Source: JAGOFO01 sp964522105
Lineage (GTDB): Bacteria > Myxococcota_A > UBA9042 > DTJE01
Length of the DNA: 64,000 nucleotides
Assembly: GCA_964522105.1 (NCBI GenBank)
Contig: CAZFVA010000004.1
Span: forward strand, 62,001-126,000
Direction: 5' to 3'
Made by a program: the position numbers and the translations under genes. Positions 33,656 through 41,107 of the stretch are shown here, piece after piece (within the stretch, counting starts at the first letter, position 1; every line of letters begins with the position of its first letter). A model generated the notes under the pieces. The model did not search any database, was not told the DNA's origin, and saw only the letters and a list, made by a program, of their open reading frames with translations.

Positions 33656-36079
33656 ATGATTCCTGAAGATTGTGTTTACGATTTTTCTGCAATTGAAGCG
33701 AAGTGGCAGCAATACTGGTTAAAAAACAAGACGTTCCAGGCGGATGACGTTTCGGATAAGCCCAGGTTTTTTATTCTGGATATGTTTCCGTACCCGTCCG
33801 GTGCCGGCCTGCACGTCGGGCATCCGGAAGGTTACACTGCGACCGATATCGTTTCGCGCTATAAAAAAATGAACGGGTTCAATGTGTTGCATCCGATGGG
33901 CTGGGATTCGTTCGGTCTTCCGGCCGAGCAGTATGCCTTGAAGACCGGTATTCATCCCGAAATCACGACAAGAAAGAATATAGACAATTTCCGTCGTCAG
34001 ATTCAGGCGCTTGGCCTTGGATACGACTGGGATCGTGAGATTGCCACTTCCAGCAGTGATTACTACCGCTGGACACAGTGGATCTTCTTGAAATTGTTTG
34101 AAAAAGGCCTGGCGTACCAGACCGAAATTGCTGTCAATTACTGTCCCGAGCTTGGCACCGTTCTGGCTGACGAAGAGGTCATTGACGGCAAGTCTGAACG
34201 CGGTGGCTATCCGGTTGAGCGTCGCCCGATGCGTCAGTGGATGCTGAAGATCACGGCTTATGCCGACAGGTTGCTGGCCGGACTGGCCGACCTTGACTGG
34301 CCCGACTCTATTAAAGAGATGCAGCGCAACTGGATTGGCCGCTCGGAAGGCGCGGAAGTCGATTTCGGAATAGACGGTTTTGATGAAAAACTGCGGATAT
34401 TTACGACCCGCGTTGACACCCTTTTCGGCGTAACTTTCATGGTTCTGGCCCCTGAACATCGTCTTGTTGAAAAGATTACTACCCCGGCGCAGCACGCCGA
34501 CATTGTTAAGTACGTGAAGACGGCCGGTGAGATGTCCGACATCGACCGGACTGATGCGACCCGCGAAAAGACAGGCGTATTCACCGGCGCATATGGCATC
34601 AATCCTGTCAGCGGACAGAAGGTTCCGATATGGATTTCTGATTATGTTCTGGCTACTTACGGCACTGGCGCCATCATGGCTGTGCCGGGACATGACGAAC
34701 GCGACTATCAGTTCGCGGTCAAGTTCGACCTGGCTGTTATTGAAGTAGTGTCGCCGGACGGCGAGCTTCATGGTCGTGGTGAAGAGGCGTTTACAGGTTA
34801 TGGAATCGCTGTAAATTCCGGTAAGTACACCGGAATGACAACGGTCGACATGCAGCAGGCTGTTATAGCCGACCTTGAAGCCCGTGCGATTGGAAAGGCC
34901 TCGGTGCAGTACAGGCTGCGTGACTGGGTGTTTTCGCGTCAGCGTTACTGGGGCGAACCGTTCCCGCTTGTACATATGGAAGACGGTTCGATCCGTGCCC
35001 TGCCTGAAAGTGACCTGCCGCTGACCCTGCCTGAAGTCAAATCGTATCAGGTGGCAGGCACAGGCGAATCCCCTCTTGCCATGATTGAAGACTGGGTCAG
35101 TTATACAGACCCTGTGACCGGCGAAAAGGGCCATCGCGAAACTCATACGATGCCGCAGTGGGCTGGTTCGTGCTGGTACTACCTGCGCTATCTTGATCCC
35201 CATAATCAGGAACGTCTGGTTGATCCTGAAAAGGAAAAGCTGTGGATGCCTGTCGACCTGTACGTCGGCGGTGCTGAACATGCAACTCTGCACCTTTTGT
35301 ATGCCCGGTTCTGGCACAAATTCCTGTTTGATATCGGGGTGGTATCAACTGATGAACCGTTCAGGAAGCTGGTCAATCAGGGTTTGATCCTTGGTGAAGA
35401 TGGTCAGAAGATGTCGAAGTCGCGCGGTAACGTCGTGAATCCTGACGATGTCGTGGCGGAATTCGGCGCCGATGCGATGCGCCTGTACGAGATGTTCATG
35501 GGTCCGCTTGAGGTCGTCAAGCCGTGGACTACCCGCGGTGTTGTCGGGACCAAGCGTTTTCTGGACAGGACCTGGCGTTATTGCAGCGACAGGACGTCTG
35601 ATGCCGAGCCGCCTGCCGACTTGATAAGGACGGTCCACAAGACGATTAGAAAAGTTACCGAAGATATTGATAAGATGCGCTTTAATACGGCGCTGGCCCA
35701 GATGATGACGATGCTGAACGAGGCCGGTAAGGCGCCTGAAAAGTATCGATTTGTGGCCGAAACGCTTGTTAAGCTTCTTTCCCCGTTTGCGCCACACATC
35801 TGCGAGGAGCTGTGGGAAGGTCTCGGGCACAGCCCCACAATCTGTGATGTGGCCTGGCCGACTTATGATCCGGCTTTGTGCATCGAGGATGAAGTCGAGG
35901 TCGTGATTCAGGTTAACGGGAAGATTCGCGGCACGTTTACGGCCGGGAAGGATACTCCCGAGGACGTGTTGAAGGCGACAGCACTGGAAAATGAGAATGT
36001 TGTCAGGCATATTGAAGGCAAGACTGTCAGAAAGGTGATAGTTGTCGGCAATCGCCTTGTGAATGTCGTGGTGTCCTGA
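33656..36079 (+). CDS. leuS: Leucyl-tRNA synthetase
   Basis: Class I aminoacyl-tRNA synthetase charging tRNA-Leu. The 807-residue protein begins MIPEDCVYDFSAIEAKWQQYW with GGAG 6 nt upstream of the ATG at 33656; the in-frame ATG at 33587 lies upstream of the promoter and is rejected. HVGH (HIGH motif) is at 53-56 within PYPSGAGLHVGHPEGYTATD, and KMSKS is at about 584-588 in GQKMSKSRGNVVNP. The CP1 editing domain contains TTRVDTLFG and AVPGHDERDYQFA. The C-terminal domain ends VVIQVNGKIRGTFTA and a short beta tail, as in bacterial LeuRS. Confidence 0.97.
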   Translation: MIPEDCVYDFSAIEAKWQQYWLKNKTFQADDVSDKPRFFILDMFPYPSGAGLHVGHPEGYTATDIVSRYKKMNGFNVLHPMGWDSFGLPAEQYALKTGIHPEITTRKNIDNFRRQIQALGLGYDWDREIATSSSDYYRWTQWIFLKLFEKGLAYQTEIAVNYCPELGTVLADEEVIDGKSERGGYPVERRPMRQWMLKITAYADRLLAGLADLDWPDSIKEMQRNWIGRSEGAEVDFGIDGFDEKLRIFTTRVDTLFGVTFMVLAPEHRLVEKITTPAQHADIVKYVKTAGEMSDIDRTDATREKTGVFTGAYGINPVSGQKVPIWISDYVLATYGTGAIMAVPGHDERDYQFAVKFDLAVIEVVSPDGELHGRGEEAFTGYGIAVNSGKYTGMTTVDMQQAVIADLEARAIGKASVQYRLRDWVFSRQRYWGEPFPLVHMEDGSIRALPESDLPLTLPEVKSYQVAGTGESPLAMIEDWVSYTDPVTGEKGHRETHTMPQWAGSCWYYLRYLDPHNQERLVDPEKEKLWMPVDLYVGGAEHATLHLLYARFWHKFLFDIGVVSTDEPFRKLVNQGLILGEDGQKMSKSRGNVVNPDDVVAEFGADAMRLYEMFMGPLEVVKPWTTRGVVGTKRFLDRTWRYCSDRTSDAEPPADLIRTVHKTIRKVTEDIDKMRFNTALAQMMTMLNEAGKAPEKYRFVAETLVKLLSPFAPHICEELWEGLGHSPTICDVAWPTYDPALCIEDEVEVVIQVNGKIRGTFTAGKDTPEDVLKATALENENVVRHIEGKTVRKVIVVGNRLVNVVVS

Positions 36080-36147
36080 GATCACTTTTAGAAAGTGTTT
36101 TTTTGAAATATTGAGTATTTTGGCGCTGTTGTGCCGGGGAGTCTGTA

Positions 36148-36945
36148 ATGATTGTTGATCTTCATGTCTGTATTCCGTCGTCGATGACGGACGAGGTTAT
36201 TGATCGCGTGCTTTCTTCGTGTCGTGAAGCTGGCCTTGATGGTGTCTGTCTGGTCGGGATCGATGTACCGCCCCTGATGGAAAGAATTCGCGCATCCGGT
36301 TCTGTCGGCGAAATGATGCTGTTTTTTGGCATTGAGTTGTCGCTGCCCCGTGGCCGCCTGGTGTGGATTCCATCTGACCCGGCACAGCTCGAAGGGGAGC
36401 TGCCGATCGGCAAAAGCCTCGAAGAGATCGTCGAGTTTTTCAAACTTAACGGCGGCGTCATGTTCGCAGGTCATCCGTACGACCGCAGCGATGGAATGCC
36501 TTTCATGGATTCCAGCTATGAACTTGATGACATCACCGGTATCGAAGTGGCCAATGCCGGGCGTGACCCCTATCGCGACAATCTTGCTTTTGAGGTCGCG
36601 GCCCAGATTAAAATCAAAGGTTTTGGCGGGACAGGAAGACGTGAACCGGGGCCGGGTGAAATCGGTGCCGCTGCCACGCTGATTCTGGATGATGTGTTTT
36701 CCCAGGCGGAATTGATTGAACAGCTTCTTAAGGATGATGTCTGGGCGCTTGAATTCCTCAGCGATGCTTCGCAGTTCGGCGAGGATGAAGAGCAGGAAAG
36801 GTCTGACCATCGTGCACCGCCGCCGGCCAGGCCGCGCAGCAGCGGTCATGGTGGGGGTCAGGGTGCTCCTCATGGTGGCAATCACGGTGGACCAAGGTCC
36901 CAGGGTGGACCGGCCAGGGGTGGAAGATCCGGGAGTGGCCGTTGA
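36148..36945 (+). CDS. Degenerate PHP-domain protein with Arg/Gly-rich tail
   Basis: A 265-residue protein with a PHP phosphoesterase-like fold. Motif I reads DLHVC, where the usual DLHxH has its second His replaced by Cys8. GIELS and FAGHPYD (motif III His) are kept, and GIEVANAG follows. The usual GSDAH near the end is replaced by GGTGRREPGPGEIGAAATLI, so the metal site is altered. After about residue 215 comes an unfolded basic tail rich in Gly, Arg, Pro and His (PRSSGHGGGQGAPHGGNHGG, then RGGRSGSGR), reminiscent of RGG RNA-binding tails. GGGGAG precedes the ATG. The function is not known; an RNA- or nucleotide-related role is a guess. Confidence 0.65.
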   Translation: MIVDLHVCIPSSMTDEVIDRVLSSCREAGLDGVCLVGIDVPPLMERIRASGSVGEMMLFFGIELSLPRGRLVWIPSDPAQLEGELPIGKSLEEIVEFFKLNGGVMFAGHPYDRSDGMPFMDSSYELDDITGIEVANAGRDPYRDNLAFEVAAQIKIKGFGGTGRREPGPGEIGAAATLILDDVFSQAELIEQLLKDDVWALEFLSDASQFGEDEEQERSDHRAPPPARPRSSGHGGGQGAPHGGNHGGPRSQGGPARGGRSGSGR

Positions 36946-36989
36946 TCTGTTGACAGGGCGGCAGGCTTTGCCGGTGATCGGGGGGAGAT

Positions 36990-38608
36990 ATGAAGACGCT
37001 GTCCATTGTAATTCCGGTTTACAACGAACGCAGGTCCCTTCTTACGCTTCTTGCGCGAGTCATGAATGTCGATCTGAAAGGGATGCACAAAGAGCTTATT
37101 CTGGTTGATGATTTTTCAACCGATGGCACCCGCGAACTTATCCGTGAAATTGAAACTGACTGGCGTTCCATGATGGAGCAGCACGGCGTTTCAAAGACCA
37201 GAGTCAAGGGCGCGAATTTGAAGGCTTTGTACCACGAAGTCAATCGCGGCAAAGGCGCTGCGCTTCGTACCGGGTTCGAAGCTGTTTCGGGCGATTACGT
37301 CATTATTCAGGATGCAGATCTTGAATATGATCCTAATGATTACAACAGGTTGCTGATTCCGTTGCTGGATGGACGCGCCGACGTTGTTTACGGATCCAGG
37401 TTTGCCGGCGAAACCAGGCGAGTCCTGTTTTTCTGGCATTCGGTCGGCAATCAGTTTCTGACGTTCCTGTCCAACATGTTGACTGACTTGAATCTGACCG
37501 ACATGGAGACCTGTTATAAGTGTTTTCGTGCCGACGTAATCAAGGGCTTGAACCTGAAGTCCGAGAGATTCGGAATTGAACCCGAGATGACCGCGAAGCT
37601 GGCCAAGATGCGCTACCGGATCTACGAAGTTCCGATCAGCTACAGCGGCAGGTCATATGCCGAGGGCAAGAAAATCGGGATGAAGGACGGTTTCGAAGCC
37701 CTTTACAGCATCGTTCGTTTTTCGCTTTTAGACAGTGATTATGTGAAGGGCGGAGTCGTCGAGGAAACGCTTTCCAAGATGAACGCCCTGGAAAGTTTCA
37801 ATCAGCATCTGTTTGATTCGGTGTCGAAGTGGTGCGGTTCGAAGATTCTTGAAGCCGGTGCCGGCACTGGAAACATAACGCGATTCCTGATTTCGAAGGG
37901 CCANNNNNNNNNNNNNNNNNNNNNNNNNNNNNNNNNNNNNNNNNNNNNNNNNNNNNNNNNNNNNNNNNNNNNNNNNNNNNNNNNNNNNNNNNNNNNNNNN
38001 NNNTTGAAGCCGGTGCCGGCACTGGAAACATAACGCGATTCCTGATTTCGAAGGGCCAAGTCACGGCGACTGACTACAACCCGGAAAGCGTTGACCGTCT
38101 GAAGGCGCAGTTTGACCCCTACGACGGTTTCAGCGCGTTGACGTGGGATGTGTCGGTCGAGCCGCCGGTCGAGCTTCTGGAAGGCGGCTACGACACCGTT
38201 GTATGTCTGAACGTTCTTGAGCACGTTGAAGATCACGAAGCGGCTCTGGTCAACATGCGCCGCATTCTGGAGCCGAAGGGTGGCAAGCTGGTGTTGCTGG
38301 TTCCTTCGTATCAGAAGCTGTACTCGGATCTTGACCGGAATCTCGGTCATTTCAGGCGTTATGAAGAGGCGGAACTTCAGGCGCTGCTTGAAAAAACGGG
38401 CTGGGTCGTCGAAGAGACGTTCCGCCTGAATATGGCCGGTGTACTGGGGTGGTTTGTAAACGGTCCGGTTTTGAAGCGGCAGCGCCTGCCGACAGGTCAA
38501 CTTGGCCTTTATGAAATGCTTTCCCCGGTTATTCTTGGCGCCGAAAAGGCTATCGGCAAGCTTCCGTTCGGCCTTTCCCTGGTATGCGTGGCCAGCCCGC
38601 GCAAGTGA
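36990..38608 (+). CDS. Glycosyltransferase family 2 / class I SAM methyltransferase fusion, interrupted by an assembly gap
   Basis: The N-terminal domain (residues 1 to about 240) is a dolichyl-phosphate-mannose-synthase-like GT2: SIVIPVYNERRSL, LVDDFSTDGTREL, NRGKGAALRTGFE, QDADLEYDPNDY and the acceptor-site YGSRFAGE. After a short linker the methyltransferase domain begins with ILEAGAGTGNITRFLISKG (SAM motif I), TDYNPESV, and CLNVLEHVEDHEAAL, ending at 38608. 100 N at 37904-38003 sit inside motif I, flanked by identical 55-bp copies. Removing the gap and one copy restores one open frame of 487 codons (checked: 304 complete codons, one joined codon, then 182 plus stop). The product probably modifies a lipid-linked or surface sugar. 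The ATG has GGGGGGAG upstream. Confidence 0.85.
37849..37903 (+). repeat. First copy of a 55-bp perfect duplication flanking the assembly gap
   Basis: The last 55 bases before the N-run (from ttgaagccgg to agggcca) are identical to 38004-38058 right after it. They encode methyltransferase motif I. Two contig ends with the same sequence were scaffolded without merging. Confidence 0.95.
37904..38003. other. Run of 100 N (scaffold gap, probably false)
   Basis: Exactly 100 N, the conventional placeholder for a gap of unknown size. Because both sides carry the same 55 bases, the contigs overlap and the true gap is probably zero; the open reading frame closes when they are merged. Confidence 0.95.
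38004..38058 (+). repeat. Second copy of the 55-bp duplication after the gap
   Basis: Identical to 37849-37903. Its removal together with the N-run (155 nt in total) joins the codon split across the gap as caa (Gln) and continues the methyltransferase in frame. Confidence 0.95.
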
Positions 38609-38641
38609 CGTGCCCGCCCCGCAATCTGTCAGGAGGACTCG

Positions 38642-39052
38642 ATGGATACTGACGTTGTAATCAGACTTAGAATGAGCGCTCACGATGCCCATTACGGCGG
38701 CAACCTTGTTGACGGGGCAAGAATGCTCGGTCTTTTCGGGGATGTTGCTACTGAATTGCTGATTCGTCTTGATGGTGATGAGGGGTTGTTCCGCGCATAT
38801 GATCTGGTCGATTTTCTTGCGCCGGTGTACGCCGGGGACTATATCGAGGCGAGAGGGCGCATTACGAGACAGGGTAAAACGTCCCGAAAGATGGAGTTTG
38901 AAGCCTGGAAGGTGATTGAGTCGTCGCGGGATGTTCTGACTCCGACAAGGGCCGATGTTCTTGTGGCGCCGGTGCTGGTGTGCAGGGCCACCGGGACGTG
39001 CGTGGTTCCGCTTGAATTTCAGCGTAATGCGCACGCCGGGACTGAGGTGTGA
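38642..39052 (+). CDS. kal: 3-aminobutyryl-CoA ammonia-lyase
   Basis: Hot-dog fold enzyme that removes ammonia from L-3-aminobutyryl-CoA to give crotonyl-CoA in lysine fermentation. The 136 residues begin with the characteristic MSAHDAHYGGNLVDGARMLGLFGDVATELL and continue with EGLFRAYDLVDFLAPVYAGDYIEARG and KTSRKMEFEAWK, all hallmarks of Kal. GGAGG lies 5 nt upstream of the ATG. It overlaps the candidate GTG of the following gene as GTGA and is directly followed by kce, the preceding enzyme of the same pathway. The other pathway genes (kamA, kamDE, kdd) are not in this window. Confidence 0.88.
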   Translation: MDTDVVIRLRMSAHDAHYGGNLVDGARMLGLFGDVATELLIRLDGDEGLFRAYDLVDFLAPVYAGDYIEARGRITRQGKTSRKMEFEAWKVIESSRDVLTPTRADVLVAPVLVCRATGTCVVPLEFQRNAHAGTEV

Positions 39053-39054
39053 AG

Positions 39055-39876
39055 ATGATTGAAAGAAAGCCTTTGATCATTACGGCGGCGATTTGTGGCG
39101 CCGAGACCATGAAAGAGCAGAACCCTGCGGTGCCCTACTCTGCCGACGAGCTGGCGCACGAGGCTTATCAATGCTGGGTCGAGGGGGCCCGGGTTATCCA
39201 TCTTCATGTACGTAAGCCTGATGGTACTCCGACCCAGAGTGGCGAGACGTTTCGTGCCGCAATCGACGCTATAAAGCGGCTTGCCCCTGAAATCATTATT
39301 CAGACATCTACAGGTGGTGCGGTCGGAATGACCGTCAACGAACGGACGCAACCACTTGATTTGAAACCTGAATTTTGCACGCTTACGACAGGTACCTGTA
39401 ATTTCGGCGATGACGTCTTTGAAAACTCGCTGCCGATGATTCGGGCGATCGCCGGTAAAGCCGTTGCGAACGGTGTCAGGATGGAGATAGAGGCCTTCGA
39501 CGCCGGATTTATTGATAATGCCCTGAAGCTTGCAAAGGAAGGCGTTATTCCGGAACCGCTTCATTTTGATTTTGTTCTTGGTGTGCCGGGCGCCATGACA
39601 GGCACTGAAGACAGGCTCGACTTCATGCGTTCAATTATTCCACCCGGGGCGACCTGGATGGTTGCCGGTGTCGGAAGATTTGAACTACCCCTCGCGCAGG
39701 CAGCAATAGTGCGCGGTGGCCACGTCAGGGTTGGTCTGGAAGATAACAGCTATATTTCGCGTGGCGTTCTGGCAAAAGGTTCATGGGAGCTGGTGCGTGA
39801 AGTCAAAAGAATGGCCGACGAAGCCGGCGTCCCGATAGCCACAGTGCAACAGGCCCGCGAGATACTCGCCCTCTGA
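39055..39876 (+). CDS. kce: 3-keto-5-aminohexanoate cleavage enzyme (BKACE family)
   Basis: Zn-dependent enzyme that condenses 3-keto-5-aminohexanoate with acetyl-CoA to give 3-aminobutyryl-CoA and acetoacetate. The 273-residue chain shows PLIITAAICGAE at the start, the Zn-ligand ARVIHLHVRKPDG (HxH), IIIQTSTGGAVGMT, EIEAFDAGFI, the Glu/Asp substrate-site GVGRFELPLAQAAI and GGHVRVGLEDN, as in Kce. The ATG at 39055 has GAGGTG 5 nt upstream; an in-frame GTG at 39049 overlaps the kal stop and is less likely. Product-substrate logic with kal supports the name over other BKACE activities. Confidence 0.88.
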   Translation: MIERKPLIITAAICGAETMKEQNPAVPYSADELAHEAYQCWVEGARVIHLHVRKPDGTPTQSGETFRAAIDAIKRLAPEIIIQTSTGGAVGMTVNERTQPLDLKPEFCTLTTGTCNFGDDVFENSLPMIRAIAGKAVANGVRMEIEAFDAGFIDNALKLAKEGVIPEPLHFDFVLGVPGAMTGTEDRLDFMRSIIPPGATWMVAGVGRFELPLAQAAIVRGGHVRVGLEDNSYISRGVLAKGSWELVREVKRMADEAGVPIATVQQAREILAL

Positions 39877-39910
39877 AGTGTTCATCCTGCCCGGCTATTC
39901 AGTCGCAGGT

Positions 39911-41092
39911 TTAGATTCGTTTTGAACTGCTGGTTTTGCGGCGAAGTGCGATCAGCATGACCGCAATGATGATAAGTACAACTGGAAGACCGGTCGTCGT
40001 TTCTGTTGAGCTGCATCCACCCGATGGTGCTGGCGGCGTGACCGTCCCGTTGTCCGTTCCGCTTCCCTGATCGAGCGTGGCGATTGTGTCGACAGCGCCG
40101 TTAATGTCGGTCCTGCTGTCAGGTCTTGTTCCCTGATCAGATGGATTCGGGCCTGGATCGTACGGAACCACTATGGGTCCGTCCCCGGCCACGTCAGCAG
40201 TCGTAACAATATCAGTGACCTGGACTTCTTCGATGACATCGGCAGGCTGCCCGCCATTGTCCTGTTCTGTCTGTTCGGCGACCTGAGGCATTTCGACGGA
40301 ATCAGCTTCGTCCGGTGACACGCAGTGCTGTATGCAGTCCCAGCCCGGGCCGTCCGTGTTCAGGCCCCTGCGGTTTAAGAAGGCTTCTTTCATGTATCCG
40401 AACGATTCGTTGTTCAGGAAAATCAAGCCATGTTCAACAACTGCGTTCATTTCAATGTTCATGGCCCCGGCCATTTTCGAGCCTTCCTGCGGGACAATGA
40501 TTTCGTCAAATTCGGACCATATTGATGTATAGAGGATGTCGCCAATCGTCTCGTCGCACTCATTAACGCCAGCCAGAACAGGGTTACCCTGCCACCCTGC
40601 ATCGCCTTTCGGAATTAACATTTCATCAGCGCCACAGGACCAGAAATCCAGACGCGCCACTGTCGTTCCGTGTACGGCGACTGCCAGACCGACGAAATTG
40701 GCCACCTTGTGTACACCACAGAAATACCTGAGGTAATACATGGTGTTAAGGCCACCTTCGGAGTGTGCCACTATGTTAATCTTGTCGAAGCCGGTCTTTG
40801 TGCGCAGCTCGTCGACCCAGGCCGAAATTTCGCGGGCGTGGTCGGGGTCGCATCCCATGGTCTCTTTAAACTGCGGGGCCATGACGTACTCTTCCGGCCA
40901 GCCATCTTCGATCAACTTGTTCTTGAATGTTCCCCACGTTACCCAGTCAGCAGCCGGGACTGGAAAGTAGCCGTGGACCATCAGGACAGGCGTTCGGGTG
41001 TAGTCCGGCGGTTGTGCCGCGAAGGCAGCGCATGGCAGAAGCACGGTCATCAAGATACAGGATATTGAAAGTGTGTTCACGAGGCGATTCAT
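39911..41092 (-). CDS. Secreted lipase-like alpha/beta hydrolase with C-terminal GGCS sorting-type tail
   Basis: A 393-residue protein with a Sec signal (cleaved near CAAFA). The hydrolase domain has the oxyanion-hole VLMVHGYF (about 36-43) and the nucleophile Ser111 in IVAHSEGGLNTMYYLR, the pattern of class 2 lipases; a His near 232 (VEHGLIF) is a candidate for the triad. From about 265 the chain is an acidic Asp/Gln/Thr/Pro-rich linker. It ends with SGGCSS at 357-362, a membrane helix (LPVVLIIIAVMLIAL) and RRKTSSSKRI. The tail matches that of the propeller protein at 31708. It lies 15 nt downstream of the TSP3/MopE lipoprotein gene, so both are likely on one transcript. Confidence 0.82.
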   Translation of the reverse strand: MNRLVNTLSISCILMTVLLPCAAFAAQPPDYTRTPVLMVHGYFPVPAADWVTWGTFKNKLIEDGWPEEYVMAPQFKETMGCDPDHAREISAWVDELRTKTGFDKINIVAHSEGGLNTMYYLRYFCGVHKVANFVGLAVAVHGTTVARLDFWSCGADEMLIPKGDAGWQGNPVLAGVNECDETIGDILYTSIWSEFDEIIVPQEGSKMAGAMNIEMNAVVEHGLIFLNNESFGYMKEAFLNRRGLNTDGPGWDCIQHCVSPDEADSVEMPQVAEQTEQDNGGQPADVIEEVQVTDIVTTADVAGDGPIVVPYDPGPNPSDQGTRPDSRTDINGAVDTIATLDQGSGTDNGTVTPPAPSGGCSSTETTTGLPVVLIIIAVMLIALRRKTSSSKRI

Positions 41093-41107
41093 TCGCGTTA
41101 CCCGTTA

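Noticed and set aside
33719..35317. 532-codon minus-strand ORF
   Set aside because: It lies wholly antisense to leuS; composition of the well-conserved synthetase leaves this frame open, and no ribosome-binding site or family is seen.
37802..39034. 410-codon minus-strand ORF across the N gap
   Set aside because: It is antisense to the fusion gene and kal, is kept open through the N-run, and its product has no recognisable family.
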